From NCBI GenBank assembly GCA_050246015.1, contig JBFWWU010000003.1:230142-294141 (forward strand): DNA of 64,000 nt, given 5' to 3'. Source of the DNA: JTS-AC122 sp050246015. GTDB taxonomy: Bacteria > Planctomycetota > Phycisphaerae > Phycisphaerales > UBA1924. The position numbers and the translations under genes were made by a program. The notes under the pieces are model-generated. The model was given only the letters and a program-made list of their open reading frames with translations, was not told where the DNA came from and ran no database searches. Below, piece after piece: positions 1 to 10,022 of this stretch. Within the stretch, counting starts at the first letter, position 1. The number at the start of each line of letters is the position of its first letter.

Positions 1-875
1 GTCGCGACCTGCCTCCACACGCCGTCGGCTCCGTACTCCCAGGTGTCCCCAAACCAGAAGTTACCGAAGTGGCCGGTGGCGCCGCCGAAAAGCACGCCCA
101 CGCCGCGAGAGGAGTCGTACGCGGCGGCGGCCGCGAACCGTCCGGCGGTGTATGGCAGACCGAGCGTGACTTCCCAGGCTTGCCCGTCCCAGAGCCATGT
201 GTCATAGAAGCGCTCGTACCCCGCGCCATCGCCGCAGCACATCACGGTGCGCTGCCGCACGGGGTCGTACCACATCGAGCAGGAGTTTCGGGGGAGGGGC
301 CCGTACAGCCAGGGATTCTGCGGATCGATCTGGTTCACGAGCGTCCACGCCGTGCCGTCCCATTCCCAGGTATCGCGTGAGAAGCTGCCGTCGAAGAGGA
401 CGGCGACGCCCCGGTCGGAATCGAAGGCGAGCCCGGGCTTGTAGCGCGGACCGGGGCCGGTCGTGGCGAGTTGCGTCCACTGGTTCCCGTCCCAACTCCA
501 AGTCTCTCCCGTCTGGGAGTAGAGAAGCATGAAGGCGTGGAGCGTGTCATACACCGCGGAGAAGTTACCCTGCCCCCCGGGACCGTCCCCGGAGTTTCGC
601 AAACTCCAATCCACGCCGTCCCACTCCCAGGTCTGCGGCCCATCCACGGTCCCGATCGTCGTCATGCAGACGTGACGGACCGGGTCGTAGACGAGGTCGA
701 CGCCGATCGCGCTCGGCGGAGTGGTGGCGGTTGGCGATTGCGTCCACGTGAACTCCTCGCACGTTTGCCCGAGCGAGTTCGATGCTGCGACGGCCGCACA
801 CGCACCCGCCAGGATGATCGCGATGGCCCGATCCCGGTTCGAGGACCTCGACGCCAATAAAGTTGGGCAACGCAT
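1..875 (-). CDS. secreted kelch-like repeat protein (C-terminus outside window)
   Basis: The reading frame is open from an ATG at 875 to the window edge, about 291 codons, and has no stop, so the protein is truncated by the window. An AGGAGG Shine-Dalgarno lies 6-8 bases upstream (about 882-888). Residues ~18-40 form a hydrophobic stretch (AIAIILAGACAAVAA) typical of a signal peptide, so the product is probably exported. The rest is at least five repeats of ~50 residues with the pattern YDPVR..TV...GG....DTWEWDG..W, for example DTWEWDGTAWTLVN and DTWLWDGQAWEVT. This pattern matches the kelch/galactose-oxidase-type beta-propeller repeats common in exported planctomycete proteins. Its specific function and ligand are unknown. 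It is divergent from phhA, with 220 bp between the two starts. Confidence 0.8.
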   Translation of the reverse strand, partial: MRCPTLLASRSSNRDRAIAIILAGACAAVAASNSLGQTCEEFTWTQSPTATTPPSAIGVDLVYDPVRHVCMTTIGTVDGPQTWEWDGVDWSLRNSGDGPGGQGNFSAVYDTLHAFMLLYSQTGETWSWDGNQWTQLATTGPGPRYKPGLAFDSDRGVAVLFDGSFSRDTWEWDGTAWTLVNQIDPQNPWLYGPLPRNSCSMWYDPVRQRTVMCCGDGAGYERFYDTWLWDGQAWEVTLGLPYTAGRFAAAAAYDSSRGVGVLFGGATGHFGNFWFGDTWEYGADGVWRQVA

Positions 876-1095
876 GATGCGCCTCCTGTCGTTGAGCCGC
901 TTCACACGAAACATCCTACGCCCTTCGCGATGGATCAGCCCGCGGCAATATCCCCCGTCTGGGTGTCCCGGCTGCGCAGCGCATCCGTGGACTCAGGTGC
1001 CCCGTCAGCCCGCAACAGACGCTTACTTCGCAGCCGCAGGCGTAGAATCTTGATAGCGGCGGTTCAACTTCGCGAGCGACGGAGCGCCCCACCCG

Positions 1096-2061
1096 ATGCG
1101 AGCCGACATCAAGTACAACAACATCATCGATTCCGACGAAGCGCGCTACGCCCAGGCGGCGGCGGACAACGCCCCCAACCTGCCCGCCTCCCGGATCAAC
1201 GCGGATCTGTTCTACATCACGCAGCAGTACTGGAAGTACACGCGCGAGAACCACGACGTGTGGCGGGAACTCTTCGACCGGCGCTGGACCGTGCTAGAAC
1301 AACAGGTCAGCCGCATCTTCATCGAGGGGATGAAGATCCTGAAACTGTCGCGTGACCGGCTGCCACTTCTGGATGACTGGACGGCGGATCGCGATATCGA
1401 GATCGCCGGCGGCGTGAAAGTGACCAAGGGGACAACACTCGAAGGGATCAACACGTTCCTCCAGCGGGCGAGCAAATGGGCGTCGTACGGCGTGCCCGGG
1501 TACCTGCCCGCCAAGTCGTTCTTTGCGTGCCTGGCGCAGCGCGAGTTTCCGACGACGGTGCTGATCCGCCCGCGCGAGGTGATGGACTATCTGCCCGAGC
1601 CCGACATCTTCCACGACGTCTTCGGGCATGTGCCGCTGCACACGCTGAAGGTGTTCGCGGACTTCCTCCAGACCTACGGCGAGGCCGCGCTGAAATGCGA
1701 CGATGAGTACCACGTCAAGCGGCTGGGCCGGCTGTTCTGGTTCACGGTCGAGTTCGGATTGATCCGCGAGAACGGACAGATCAAGGTCTACGGCAGCGGG
1801 CTGGTGAGCAGCCACGCCGAGAGCGCGTATTCGCTGACGGGCGATTGGGAAAAGAAGGGGCGCGAGGCGCGGGACTGCACGCCGCGGGACGTGCCGGTGT
1901 ACCGCCCGTTCGACCTGAACCGCGTGTGCGACACGGATTTCGAGATCGATCACTACCAGCCGATTTATTACGTGCTGGAGAGTTTCGAGCAGTTGCGAGA
2001 TGCGATGAACGATTACGCCGAGTCGGTGCTGGGGAGCCGGAAGTTGGTGGGGGCACGATAA
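1096..2061 (+). CDS. phhA: phenylalanine 4-monooxygenase (aromatic amino acid hydroxylase)
   Basis: The 321-residue product has the single catalytic domain of pterin-dependent aromatic amino acid hydroxylases, which convert phenylalanine to tyrosine with tetrahydrobiopterin and O2 in the cytoplasm. The non-heme iron site is recognisable: the family motif PDIFHDVFGHVPL supplies His173 and His178, and WFTVEFGL supplies Glu219, the usual 2-His-1-carboxylate triad. YGSGLVSSHAESAYSL downstream is also family-typical. No N-terminal ACT regulatory domain is present, as expected for bacterial enzymes. The start ATG gives a length within the bacterial family range; no strong ribosome site is visible. 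No pterin recycling gene (phhB) lies alongside. Tyrosine or tryptophan hydroxylase activity cannot be excluded from sequence alone, but phenylalanine is the usual bacterial substrate. Confidence 0.92.
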   Translation: MRADIKYNNIIDSDEARYAQAAADNAPNLPASRINADLFYITQQYWKYTRENHDVWRELFDRRWTVLEQQVSRIFIEGMKILKLSRDRLPLLDDWTADRDIEIAGGVKVTKGTTLEGINTFLQRASKWASYGVPGYLPAKSFFACLAQREFPTTVLIRPREVMDYLPEPDIFHDVFGHVPLHTLKVFADFLQTYGEAALKCDDEYHVKRLGRLFWFTVEFGLIRENGQIKVYGSGLVSSHAESAYSLTGDWEKKGREARDCTPRDVPVYRPFDLNRVCDTDFEIDHYQPIYYVLESFEQLRDAMNDYAESVLGSRKLVGAR

Positions 2062-2128
2062 GAGCGTCAAGCCGGAACTCGGTTCGATGGTCGAAGGCGT
2101 GCGTACACGATGATCAAGGAGCCCGCGC

Positions 2129-2335
2129 ATGATGGGTGCCATCTGTGCTCAGAGCGAGCGAGCGGGAGAACAGGCCCGCAAGGATGCGGTTGCATCCGGC
2201 AAGTCGGCGGCGGAGGCCGATCGTGTCGCCAAGGAAACCTCGGAGGCACACTTCCGCAGCCATTCGAGTGACGCCCGGCGCCTCCTCGGAGCGGCCAGGA
2301 AGATCGTCTCGTGCATCTACAGCGTGACAAAGTAG
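2129..2335 (+). CDS. small hypothetical protein, 68 residues
   Basis: I do not recognise this short product. It starts with two Met codons (2129 and 2132) preceded by AAGGAG at 2115-2120, a well-placed ribosome site. The composition is rich in Ala, Ser, Arg, Lys and Glu and is largely helix-favouring, with one Cys near each end, no signal peptide and no membrane segment. It lies in the 305 bp between the ends of the convergent phhA and acs genes. Frames on the other strand are also open here, so the ribosome site and codon choice are the only support. Confidence 0.4.
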   Translation: MMGAICAQSERAGEQARKDAVASGKSAAEADRVAKETSEAHFRSHSSDARRLLGAARKIVSCIYSVTK

Positions 2336-2366
2336 GTGGATGATTCGCGGCGCGGATCGCCCCGGG

Positions 2367-4541
2367 TCACTCTTCGTCCGCCCGCAACTTTGCGACGACA
2401 CTGAAGTCTTCGAGCGTGGTAGTGTCTTGTGTGATCTTCTCGACGCCCGCCGCCACGTCGCGGAGTAGCCGCCGCATGATCTTGCCGCTGCGGGTCTTGG
2501 GCAGCGCCTCGGCGAAGCGGATCACGTCGGGCTTGGCCAGCGCGCCGACTTCCTTGGCCACGTGGGCCGTGAGCTCCTTGCGCACATCATCACCCGGCTG
2601 CTTGCCCGTGTTCTCCGCGAACCACTTGCTCTTGAGCGTCACGAAGGCGTGGATCGCGTTCCCCTTGATCTCGTGCGGCACGCCCACCACCGCCGCCTCG
2701 GCGACCATCGGGTGCGACACCAGCGCGCTCTCCACTTCCATCGTTCCCAATAGATGCCCGGAGACCTTGATCACGTCGTCGATGCGCCCCTGAATCCAGA
2801 AGTACCCATCGGAGTCGCGCCGGGCGCCGTCGGCGGAGAAGTAATACGGCTCGCCGTTCTTGGGATTCTTCACTCGCCCCCAGTAGTTGCTGACAAACCG
2901 CTCGCGGTTGCCGTAGACCCCGCGGAGCATCCCCGGCCAGGGAGCGCGGATGACGAAGAGCCCGCCCTTGTTGGCGTCGAGTTTCTCGCCCTGCTCGTTG
3001 ACGATGGCGGCGTCGATGCCCAGCATCGGGAGCGTGCACGAGCCCGGCTTGGTCGCGATCGCGCCCGGGAGCGGCGTGCAGACGTGCCCGCCGGTTTCCG
3101 TCTGCCAGTAGGTATCGACGATCGGGCACCGCTTCCCGCCGATGACCTCGTGGTACCAGATCCACGCTTCGGGGTTGATCGGCTCGCCGACGGTGCCGAG
3201 GAGTTTCAGGCTTGACAGGTCGTGCTTGCCCGGCCACTCGGTCCCCCACTTCATGAAGGTGCGGATCGCGGTGGGAGCGGTGTAGAACTGCGTGACGCGG
3301 TGCCGCTCGATGATGTCCCAGAATCGGTCGTTCTGGGGGAAGTTGGGGGCGCCCTCGTACATGAGCGTCGGGACGCGGTTCATCAAGAGGCCGTAGAGGA
3401 CGTAGGAATGCCCGGTGATCCAGCCGATGTCGGCCGAGCACCAGAAGAGTTGCCCAGAGTCGGGGAAGAGGTTGAAGGTGATCCGCGCGGTCATCTGCAC
3501 GAACGCAAGGTACCCGGCGGTGGTGTGCACGATCCCCTTGGGCTTGCCGGTCGAGCCGCTGGTATAGAGCAGGAACAGCATGTCCTCGCTGGCCATGCTC
3601 TGGCAGGGGCACGCGTCGCACCCCGCGCCGGCGCTGGAGGCGAGCAGGTCGTGCCACCAGTGGAAGCGGGTCGCGCGGCTGAAACCGTCGCGGGCGGATG
3701 ATGACGCGAACCGCGTGCTGGGGGGCTCGTGCCCGGTCCGCTTCAGGGCGATCACGTGGTTGATGATGTGCCCGTGGTTCTCCAGGAGTTTGCACGCCTC
3801 TTCGACGTTCTTCAGGAGCGGGACGATCTCGCCGCGCCGGTACCCGCCGTCGGCGGTGAGGATGACCTTCGAGTCGGCGTCGATGGCGCGCTCGCTGATC
3901 GCGGTCGGGGCGAACCCGCCGAAGATGACCGAGTGCGCCGCCCCGATGCGGGCGCACGCGAGCATGGCGACGGCCAGTTCGGGGACCATCGGCATGTAGA
4001 TCGTGACGACATCGCCCTTCTTGACGCCCAGCGATTTCAGCGCCGCCCCGAGGCGGGCGGTCTCGATCTGCAACTGGCGATAGGAGATCCGGCGGATCTC
4101 GGGCTCGCTGGCGTACGCGGACCCGGGCGCGACGTGGCTGGTGCGCGGCCCCATCGGTTCGCCTTCCCAGACGATCGCGGTCTCTTCGCCGTGCCCCGCC
4201 TGCACATGCCGGTCCACGCAGTTGTAGCACGCGTTGAGTTCGCCCCCGACGAACCACCTCGCGTCGGGCGCCTTCCACTCCAGCACGCGGTCCCACTTCC
4301 TGAACCAACTCACGCGCGCCGCCTCGTCGCCCCAGAACCGTTCGGTATCCAGGATCGATCGCGAGTGCAGGTCGTGGTACGCCTCGGCGGAGGCGACATG
4401 CCAGCGCGGGAACCCGAGCGACGACGCCGACGGAGGCTGGAACACCCGCGTCTCGTTCAGCACCGTCGAGATCGACGAACCCGGGGACGGATCGCCCGAT
4501 GCGGGCAGCGGCGCGTGGCGGGGGGGTGTCGGCGTGCTCAT
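2367..4541 (-). CDS. acs: acetyl-CoA synthetase (AMP-forming)
   Basis: This 724-residue enzyme activates acetate with ATP and CoA to acetyl-CoA through an acetyl-AMP intermediate. It belongs to the ANL superfamily. The AMP-binding P-loop YTSGSTGKPKG lies at residues ~326-336. The acetyl-CoA synthetase signature DTYWQTETGG lies further on, and the C-terminal subdomain carries PKTRSGKIMRR with Lys~687, the catalytic lysine commonly controlled by acetylation in this family. Its length is slightly above the usual ~650 because of an N-terminal Pro/Ser-rich stretch of about 40 residues; a later start is possible. It is downstream of proBA on the same strand, 114 bp after proA, so co-transcription is possible but there is no evident functional link. 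No acetyltransferase or deacetylase partner is nearby. Confidence 0.95.
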   Translation of the reverse strand: MSTPTPPRHAPLPASGDPSPGSSISTVLNETRVFQPPSASSLGFPRWHVASAEAYHDLHSRSILDTERFWGDEAARVSWFRKWDRVLEWKAPDARWFVGGELNACYNCVDRHVQAGHGEETAIVWEGEPMGPRTSHVAPGSAYASEPEIRRISYRQLQIETARLGAALKSLGVKKGDVVTIYMPMVPELAVAMLACARIGAAHSVIFGGFAPTAISERAIDADSKVILTADGGYRRGEIVPLLKNVEEACKLLENHGHIINHVIALKRTGHEPPSTRFASSSARDGFSRATRFHWWHDLLASSAGAGCDACPCQSMASEDMLFLLYTSGSTGKPKGIVHTTAGYLAFVQMTARITFNLFPDSGQLFWCSADIGWITGHSYVLYGLLMNRVPTLMYEGAPNFPQNDRFWDIIERHRVTQFYTAPTAIRTFMKWGTEWPGKHDLSSLKLLGTVGEPINPEAWIWYHEVIGGKRCPIVDTYWQTETGGHVCTPLPGAIATKPGSCTLPMLGIDAAIVNEQGEKLDANKGGLFVIRAPWPGMLRGVYGNRERFVSNYWGRVKNPKNGEPYYFSADGARRDSDGYFWIQGRIDDVIKVSGHLLGTMEVESALVSHPMVAEAAVVGVPHEIKGNAIHAFVTLKSKWFAENTGKQPGDDVRKELTAHVAKEVGALAKPDVIRFAEALPKTRSGKIMRRLLRDVAAGVEKITQDTTTLEDFSVVAKLRADEE

Positions 4542-4655
4542 GGTGTGCTCCCGAAAGGACGTGCCGTGCAGTTTACCCCGCTGAGGGAGGGGTTGGGAGT
4601 GGAGCCGCGCGTCAGGATCGGCGCCCGTCCGGGAGCGGGCTACTGGCGCGGACGA

Positions 4656-5899
<1,244 letters not shown>

Positions 5900-5903
<4 letters not shown>

Positions 5904-7075
5904 GCTCGCTCCTTGTCGAGGTGCCCGGCGATGACCATCAGGTCGTCGCGGTGCACGACTTCCTCACGGTAGATGTAGCCGATGGTCGCCGCGATCTGGC
6001 TGGCGCGCTTGCCGCGGAGCCGATCGATCTCATCCGACGAGTACGCCGCTCGCCCGCGCGCGAACGCCGGCGCCTGGTCGAGCGCGATGTCGATCACGCT
6101 CCCCGCGTCGAACTCGCCCCGCACGCCGATCACGCCCGAGGGGAGCAGGCTCGCCCCTCGTTCGATGATGGCCCGGCGCGCGCCGGGATCGACGACCACG
6201 GTCCCGCGCGGTCGCGCCGCCAGCCCGATCCATCGCTTGCGGGCCCGCACCGCCGGGCGTGCGACGTCGAAGCGCGTCCCGATCGGTTCGCCCGCGAGGG
6301 TCCGCGTGATGCCCCCCGGCTCGTCACCGCCGGCGATGACCGTGGGGATCCCCGCCGCCGCCGCGGCCGCGACCGCCTCGAGCTTGGTCGTCATCCCTCC
6401 GGTCCCGACGCCCGACGTCCCGGCGGCGATGTGCGAGCGCGCCTCGGCCAGATCGGAGACCGCCGGGATGATCCGCCCGGCGTCGCCTCGCTCGTACAGC
6501 CCCCGCGCGGTAGAGAGGATCAGCAGCAGGTCGGCCCGCAGAAGACCGGCGACCAGGGCACTGAGCCGGTCGTTGTCGCCCAGTTTGATCTCGTCGTAGG
6601 ACACGCTGTCATTCTCGTTGATGATGGGAACCACGCCGTGTTCGAGCAGGGCGGCGAGCGTGCCGCGGGCGTTGAGATGTCGGGTGCGATGATCGAAATC
6701 GTCGCCGGTCAGCAGGACCTGCGCGACGGTGATGCGGTGCCGCGCGAACGCGTCGGCGTATGAGCGCATCAGGCGCTGCTGACCGATCGCCGCGGCGGCC
6801 TGTTTCAACACGATCTCCTTCGGCGGCGACGTGAGCCCAAGCGACGCGAACCCGGACGCGACGGCGCCCGACGACACCAGCACGACACGCCACCCCCCCG
6901 CCCCGCCCCCTCCCGCCCCCCCCGACCCCGTCTTGACCGCCGCGGCAATCTCCTGGCTCAATCGCGAGACGACGCGGGCGTCGAGTTCGCCCCTCGGCGC
7001 GAGCACCGCGCTGCCGATCTTGACTACGACCGTGCGCCGGGCTTTGGGCGCTGGGATTGACTTCGAGCGCGACAT
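5900..7075 (-). CDS. proB: glutamate 5-kinase with C-terminal PUA domain
   Basis: The 391-residue product phosphorylates glutamate, the first and normally proline-inhibited step of proline synthesis. It has an amino acid kinase domain (VVVKIGSAVL near residues 16-25, VLVSSGAVASG, INENDSVSYDEIKLGDND) followed by a PUA domain from about residue 290. An unusual glycine-rich loop of roughly 14 residues (GSGGAGGGGAGG, encoded by C-rich homopolymers on the plus strand near 6895-6930) sits just before VVLVSSGA, where most homologs have a short turn. It is the first gene of an overlapping proB-proA pair. The pair follows two leftward M1 peptidase genes after a gap of 145 bp, so it may have its own promoter. 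Confidence 0.95.
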
Positions 7076-7220
7076 GCGTGATCAAACGGTACCTCCCCGG
7101 ATCCGCTGAAAGCAACACCCGCTGCACGCCTCGTGATATGTTCGACGGCCGCCGCCGCTGATGTCTTGCGTCAGACACTGCTGTTGGGGGAGTCGCTTTG
7201 CATTGGGCCGTAGCGAGAAC

Positions 7221-9929
7221 TTACTGATGGGGGATCGTGAGTTGCTCGATCCACCGCCGCGCCATGCTCGCCGCGGCGGGGGTCGGCGCGCTCGCCGCGA
7301 ACGCTTCGAGCATCGGGATCGCCCGCGCGTCCCCGAGACGGACCATCGCCTCGCCGGCGCTGCGCGCGACGCGCCAGTTCGAGTCGCTGATCAGCGTGCG
7401 AAGCGCGCCGAGCGCCAGGTCCGGGTCGTGCCTGGCCAGCGCGCCGATCGCGTTGATCGCGGATGGCCGCGTGCGCGGGTACGAGCCCGGCCCCGCGTAC
7501 TTCACCGCGTCGGCCAGCGCCGACGCGGAATCCAGCGAGGGGAGCGACTCCAGGGCCGCCTGCCGAACCTCGTCGTGCTGCGACTCGACCTTGAGCGACT
7601 CGACGACCACCAGTCCGGCGCCCGGGTCGCCCATCTTCACCATCGCTCGGATCGCCGCGGCCCGCGCCGCGTACGACGGGTCGCTTGTGGCCATGCCGCG
7701 AACGGCGTCGAGCAGCCGCGCCGCCGCTCCATCGGACCCGCCCTTGATCTGCTCGTATACCCGCGGCGCCTGCTCGATCGCCGTCTTCCGCACCCGCGCA
7801 TCCTGCGGCGGATTCAGAACGAGCGCGGCGGGCAGATCCGGCGTGCCGATCTCGCCCAGCGCCTGGGCCGCCGCCGTGCGCAGCGCGACGTACGCCGTCG
7901 AGTCGTGGGCCAGGGCGCTCAGCGCCATCACCGCATCGCTGGGCACGTTCCCGGCGCCCATCCGCCGCAGCGCCGCGATCGCCTGCAGTTTCGACGCCGC
8001 CGTCGGGCCCTGCGAGAGCAGGTCCCGCCAGTTCGTCGCGGCGTTCGGCGCCGTCACGCTGAACGACCCGAGCACGCTCAGTTCAGGATCGACGGCGACC
8101 AGCACCGGCGCCGCCGGCAACTGGAATGTCGCGCTCTGGGTCTTGCCGTCCACTGGTACGTCAAGCGTCCGCGTCTCGCCCCCGGGGAGTTTGACCCACA
8201 CGGGGAGCGTGTAGAAGAACGCGGGGTTGTTCCCGTCGATGTGCTGCGTCTGCGTGAGCGAGATATTCAGGCTCGACGCAGACGCGTCCCAGGAGATGAC
8301 CACGTCCGCCGTCGGCACGCCGGGCCGATAGCACCACTGCCTGAAGAACCGGTCCAGCGACAACCCGCTGACTTCCTCGAAGCAGTACCGCAGGGAGTCG
8401 GTCTCCACGGTCTGGAACTTGTATCGATCGACGTAGAGCGCGAGCGCGTCGAAGAAGAGTTGATCGCCGACCTTCCGGCGGAGCATGTGCAGGATGCTCG
8501 CGCCCTTGGGGTACGGGTTGGCGGCGCGCCCGAACGCCTCCCACGTGTCGGCGTATTCCTTGCTGCACATCGCGGGCTGGTGCGGCGCATCGGGCTTGTC
8601 GTTCTGGATGAGTTGCTGGAAGTTGCCAAAGAGCCCGGAGAGGTATGCGTCGTTCCCGTCACGCTTCTGGAACCAGAGGTGGGAGAAATACGTCGCGAAG
8701 CCCTCGTTGAGCCAGATGTGCTCCCAGGAGTTGCAGGTCACGAGGTCGCCGAACCACTGGTGCGCCAGTTCATGCGAGATGAGCCCGTCCAGGTCCCCGT
8801 CGAGCAGGGCGCGCTCGTCGAGGATCGCGGTGTCGAACATCGTGGTCGCGGACGTGTTCTCCATGCCGCCGGCCCCGAAGTTCCACACAATCGACTGCGC
8901 GTACTTGTCCCACGGGTACGGCTCGTCCACGAGCCCGGCGAACAGATCGATCATCTGGCCCGTGCGCCCGTACGTCCGCTTCACGTCGCCCCCGCGGCCC
9001 AGCGGCGCGTACACCGGCATCGGCACGCCGCCGCCCGACACATCCACCACGTCGAACTTCCCGACGACCAGCGTCACGAGGTAGTTCACGTGCGGCTTGT
9101 CCTGCAACCAGTGGAACGTGCGCGCCGAGACCGGCTTGGACCCGGGCATGCTCGCTTCCGCGGCGATGGTGGCCGATCTGGATTCCACCAGCCGGCCATT
9201 GGACAGCGCCTGATACCCCTCCGGCACCGTCACGATCAGTTCGGTCTCCAACCGCTCGTTCGGAAAATCGCGGCACGGGAACCAGTAGTGATTCGTCTCG
9301 GGCTGCCCTTGACTATGAAGTTGCGCCGGGCGGCCCTTCCACTCGGGCGTCTCCGGCGTCCACGTCAGACCGGCGGGCGGATCGGTCAGTTGGTACACCA
9401 CCGTCAACGTCGAGATGTGGCCGGGTGTCAAGGCCGGCGCGAACGAGAGATTGAGTTCCTCCCCCTCGTGCGTGAACGCGACGTCCGCCGCGCTCCCCGC
9501 GTCGGCGCCGATCGTCACCCGCTTGATCTGCATCGAGCCCGGCGGCCCCGCGCGGAGCATGATGTGATCGACTGGGCCGGCGATCGGCTCGATTGTGTAC
9601 TGCGCCGCCGCCCCCAGCGCCGGCGTGTTCATGTCCGGGATCGTGATCGCCAGCGTCATCCGCTTGTAGTCCACGAAGCGGTGCGGCGGGTAGTTCAGCA
9701 GGCTCCGGCCCGTCGCCTCGTCGAACGACGCGACGGCTCGCGGGGTGCTGTCATCGGCCCACGCGTCCGGGGCCGCGCGGTGACACACGCACTCGCCGCG
9801 CCACCACACGCCGGCGTCATCGCCCAGTGCCGTTCCGGACAGCAGCAGCGACGCCAGGATCAGGGCCCGGGCGCCGCGTCGGGCGCCGGCGCTCGCACCG
9901 GAAGAAACATTGTCAGAGCAAGAGTTCAC
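7221..9929 (-). CDS. secreted M1-family aminopeptidase with C-terminal HEAT-like repeats
   Basis: This is a zinc aminopeptidase of peptidase family M1 (gluzincin). Numbered from the GTG at 9929 it has 902 residues. The substrate-anchoring motif GGMEN is followed by HELAH (His386, Glu387, His390) and the third zinc ligand Glu409 in WLNEGFATYF. I chose GTG 9929 because GGAGA lies 9-13 bases upstream and a signal peptide (RGARALILASLLLSGTALG) then begins close to the N-terminus; an ATG at 9989 in the same frame would add 20 residues without a ribosome site. The last ~270 residues are helical repeats with many Ala/Leu and RxxAAxALGxIG-like units, resembling HEAT/armadillo repeats. It lies 93 bp after a second M1 gene on the same strand, so the pair may be one operon. 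Confidence 0.88.
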   Translation of the reverse strand: MNSCSDNVSSGASAGARRGARALILASLLLSGTALGDDAGVWWRGECVCHRAAPDAWADDSTPRAVASFDEATGRSLLNYPPHRFVDYKRMTLAITIPDMNTPALGAAAQYTIEPIAGPVDHIMLRAGPPGSMQIKRVTIGADAGSAADVAFTHEGEELNLSFAPALTPGHISTLTVVYQLTDPPAGLTWTPETPEWKGRPAQLHSQGQPETNHYWFPCRDFPNERLETELIVTVPEGYQALSNGRLVESRSATIAAEASMPGSKPVSARTFHWLQDKPHVNYLVTLVVGKFDVVDVSGGGVPMPVYAPLGRGGDVKRTYGRTGQMIDLFAGLVDEPYPWDKYAQSIVWNFGAGGMENTSATTMFDTAILDERALLDGDLDGLISHELAHQWFGDLVTCNSWEHIWLNEGFATYFSHLWFQKRDGNDAYLSGLFGNFQQLIQNDKPDAPHQPAMCSKEYADTWEAFGRAANPYPKGASILHMLRRKVGDQLFFDALALYVDRYKFQTVETDSLRYCFEEVSGLSLDRFFRQWCYRPGVPTADVVISWDASASSLNISLTQTQHIDGNNPAFFYTLPVWVKLPGGETRTLDVPVDGKTQSATFQLPAAPVLVAVDPELSVLGSFSVTAPNAATNWRDLLSQGPTAASKLQAIAALRRMGAGNVPSDAVMALSALAHDSTAYVALRTAAAQALGEIGTPDLPAALVLNPPQDARVRKTAIEQAPRVYEQIKGGSDGAAARLLDAVRGMATSDPSYAARAAAIRAMVKMGDPGAGLVVVESLKVESQHDEVRQAALESLPSLDSASALADAVKYAGPGSYPRTRPSAINAIGALARHDPDLALGALRTLISDSNWRVARSAGEAMVRLGDARAIPMLEAFAASAPTPAAASMARRWIEQLTIPHQ

Positions 9930-10022
9930 GCTAGGTCTCCAGATTCGCCGGGCATGCTCGGTTCGATCGACGGGCCCGCTCGTCCACACACTGGGTTTCC
10001 ATCAAACATGAGATCGCACCCG

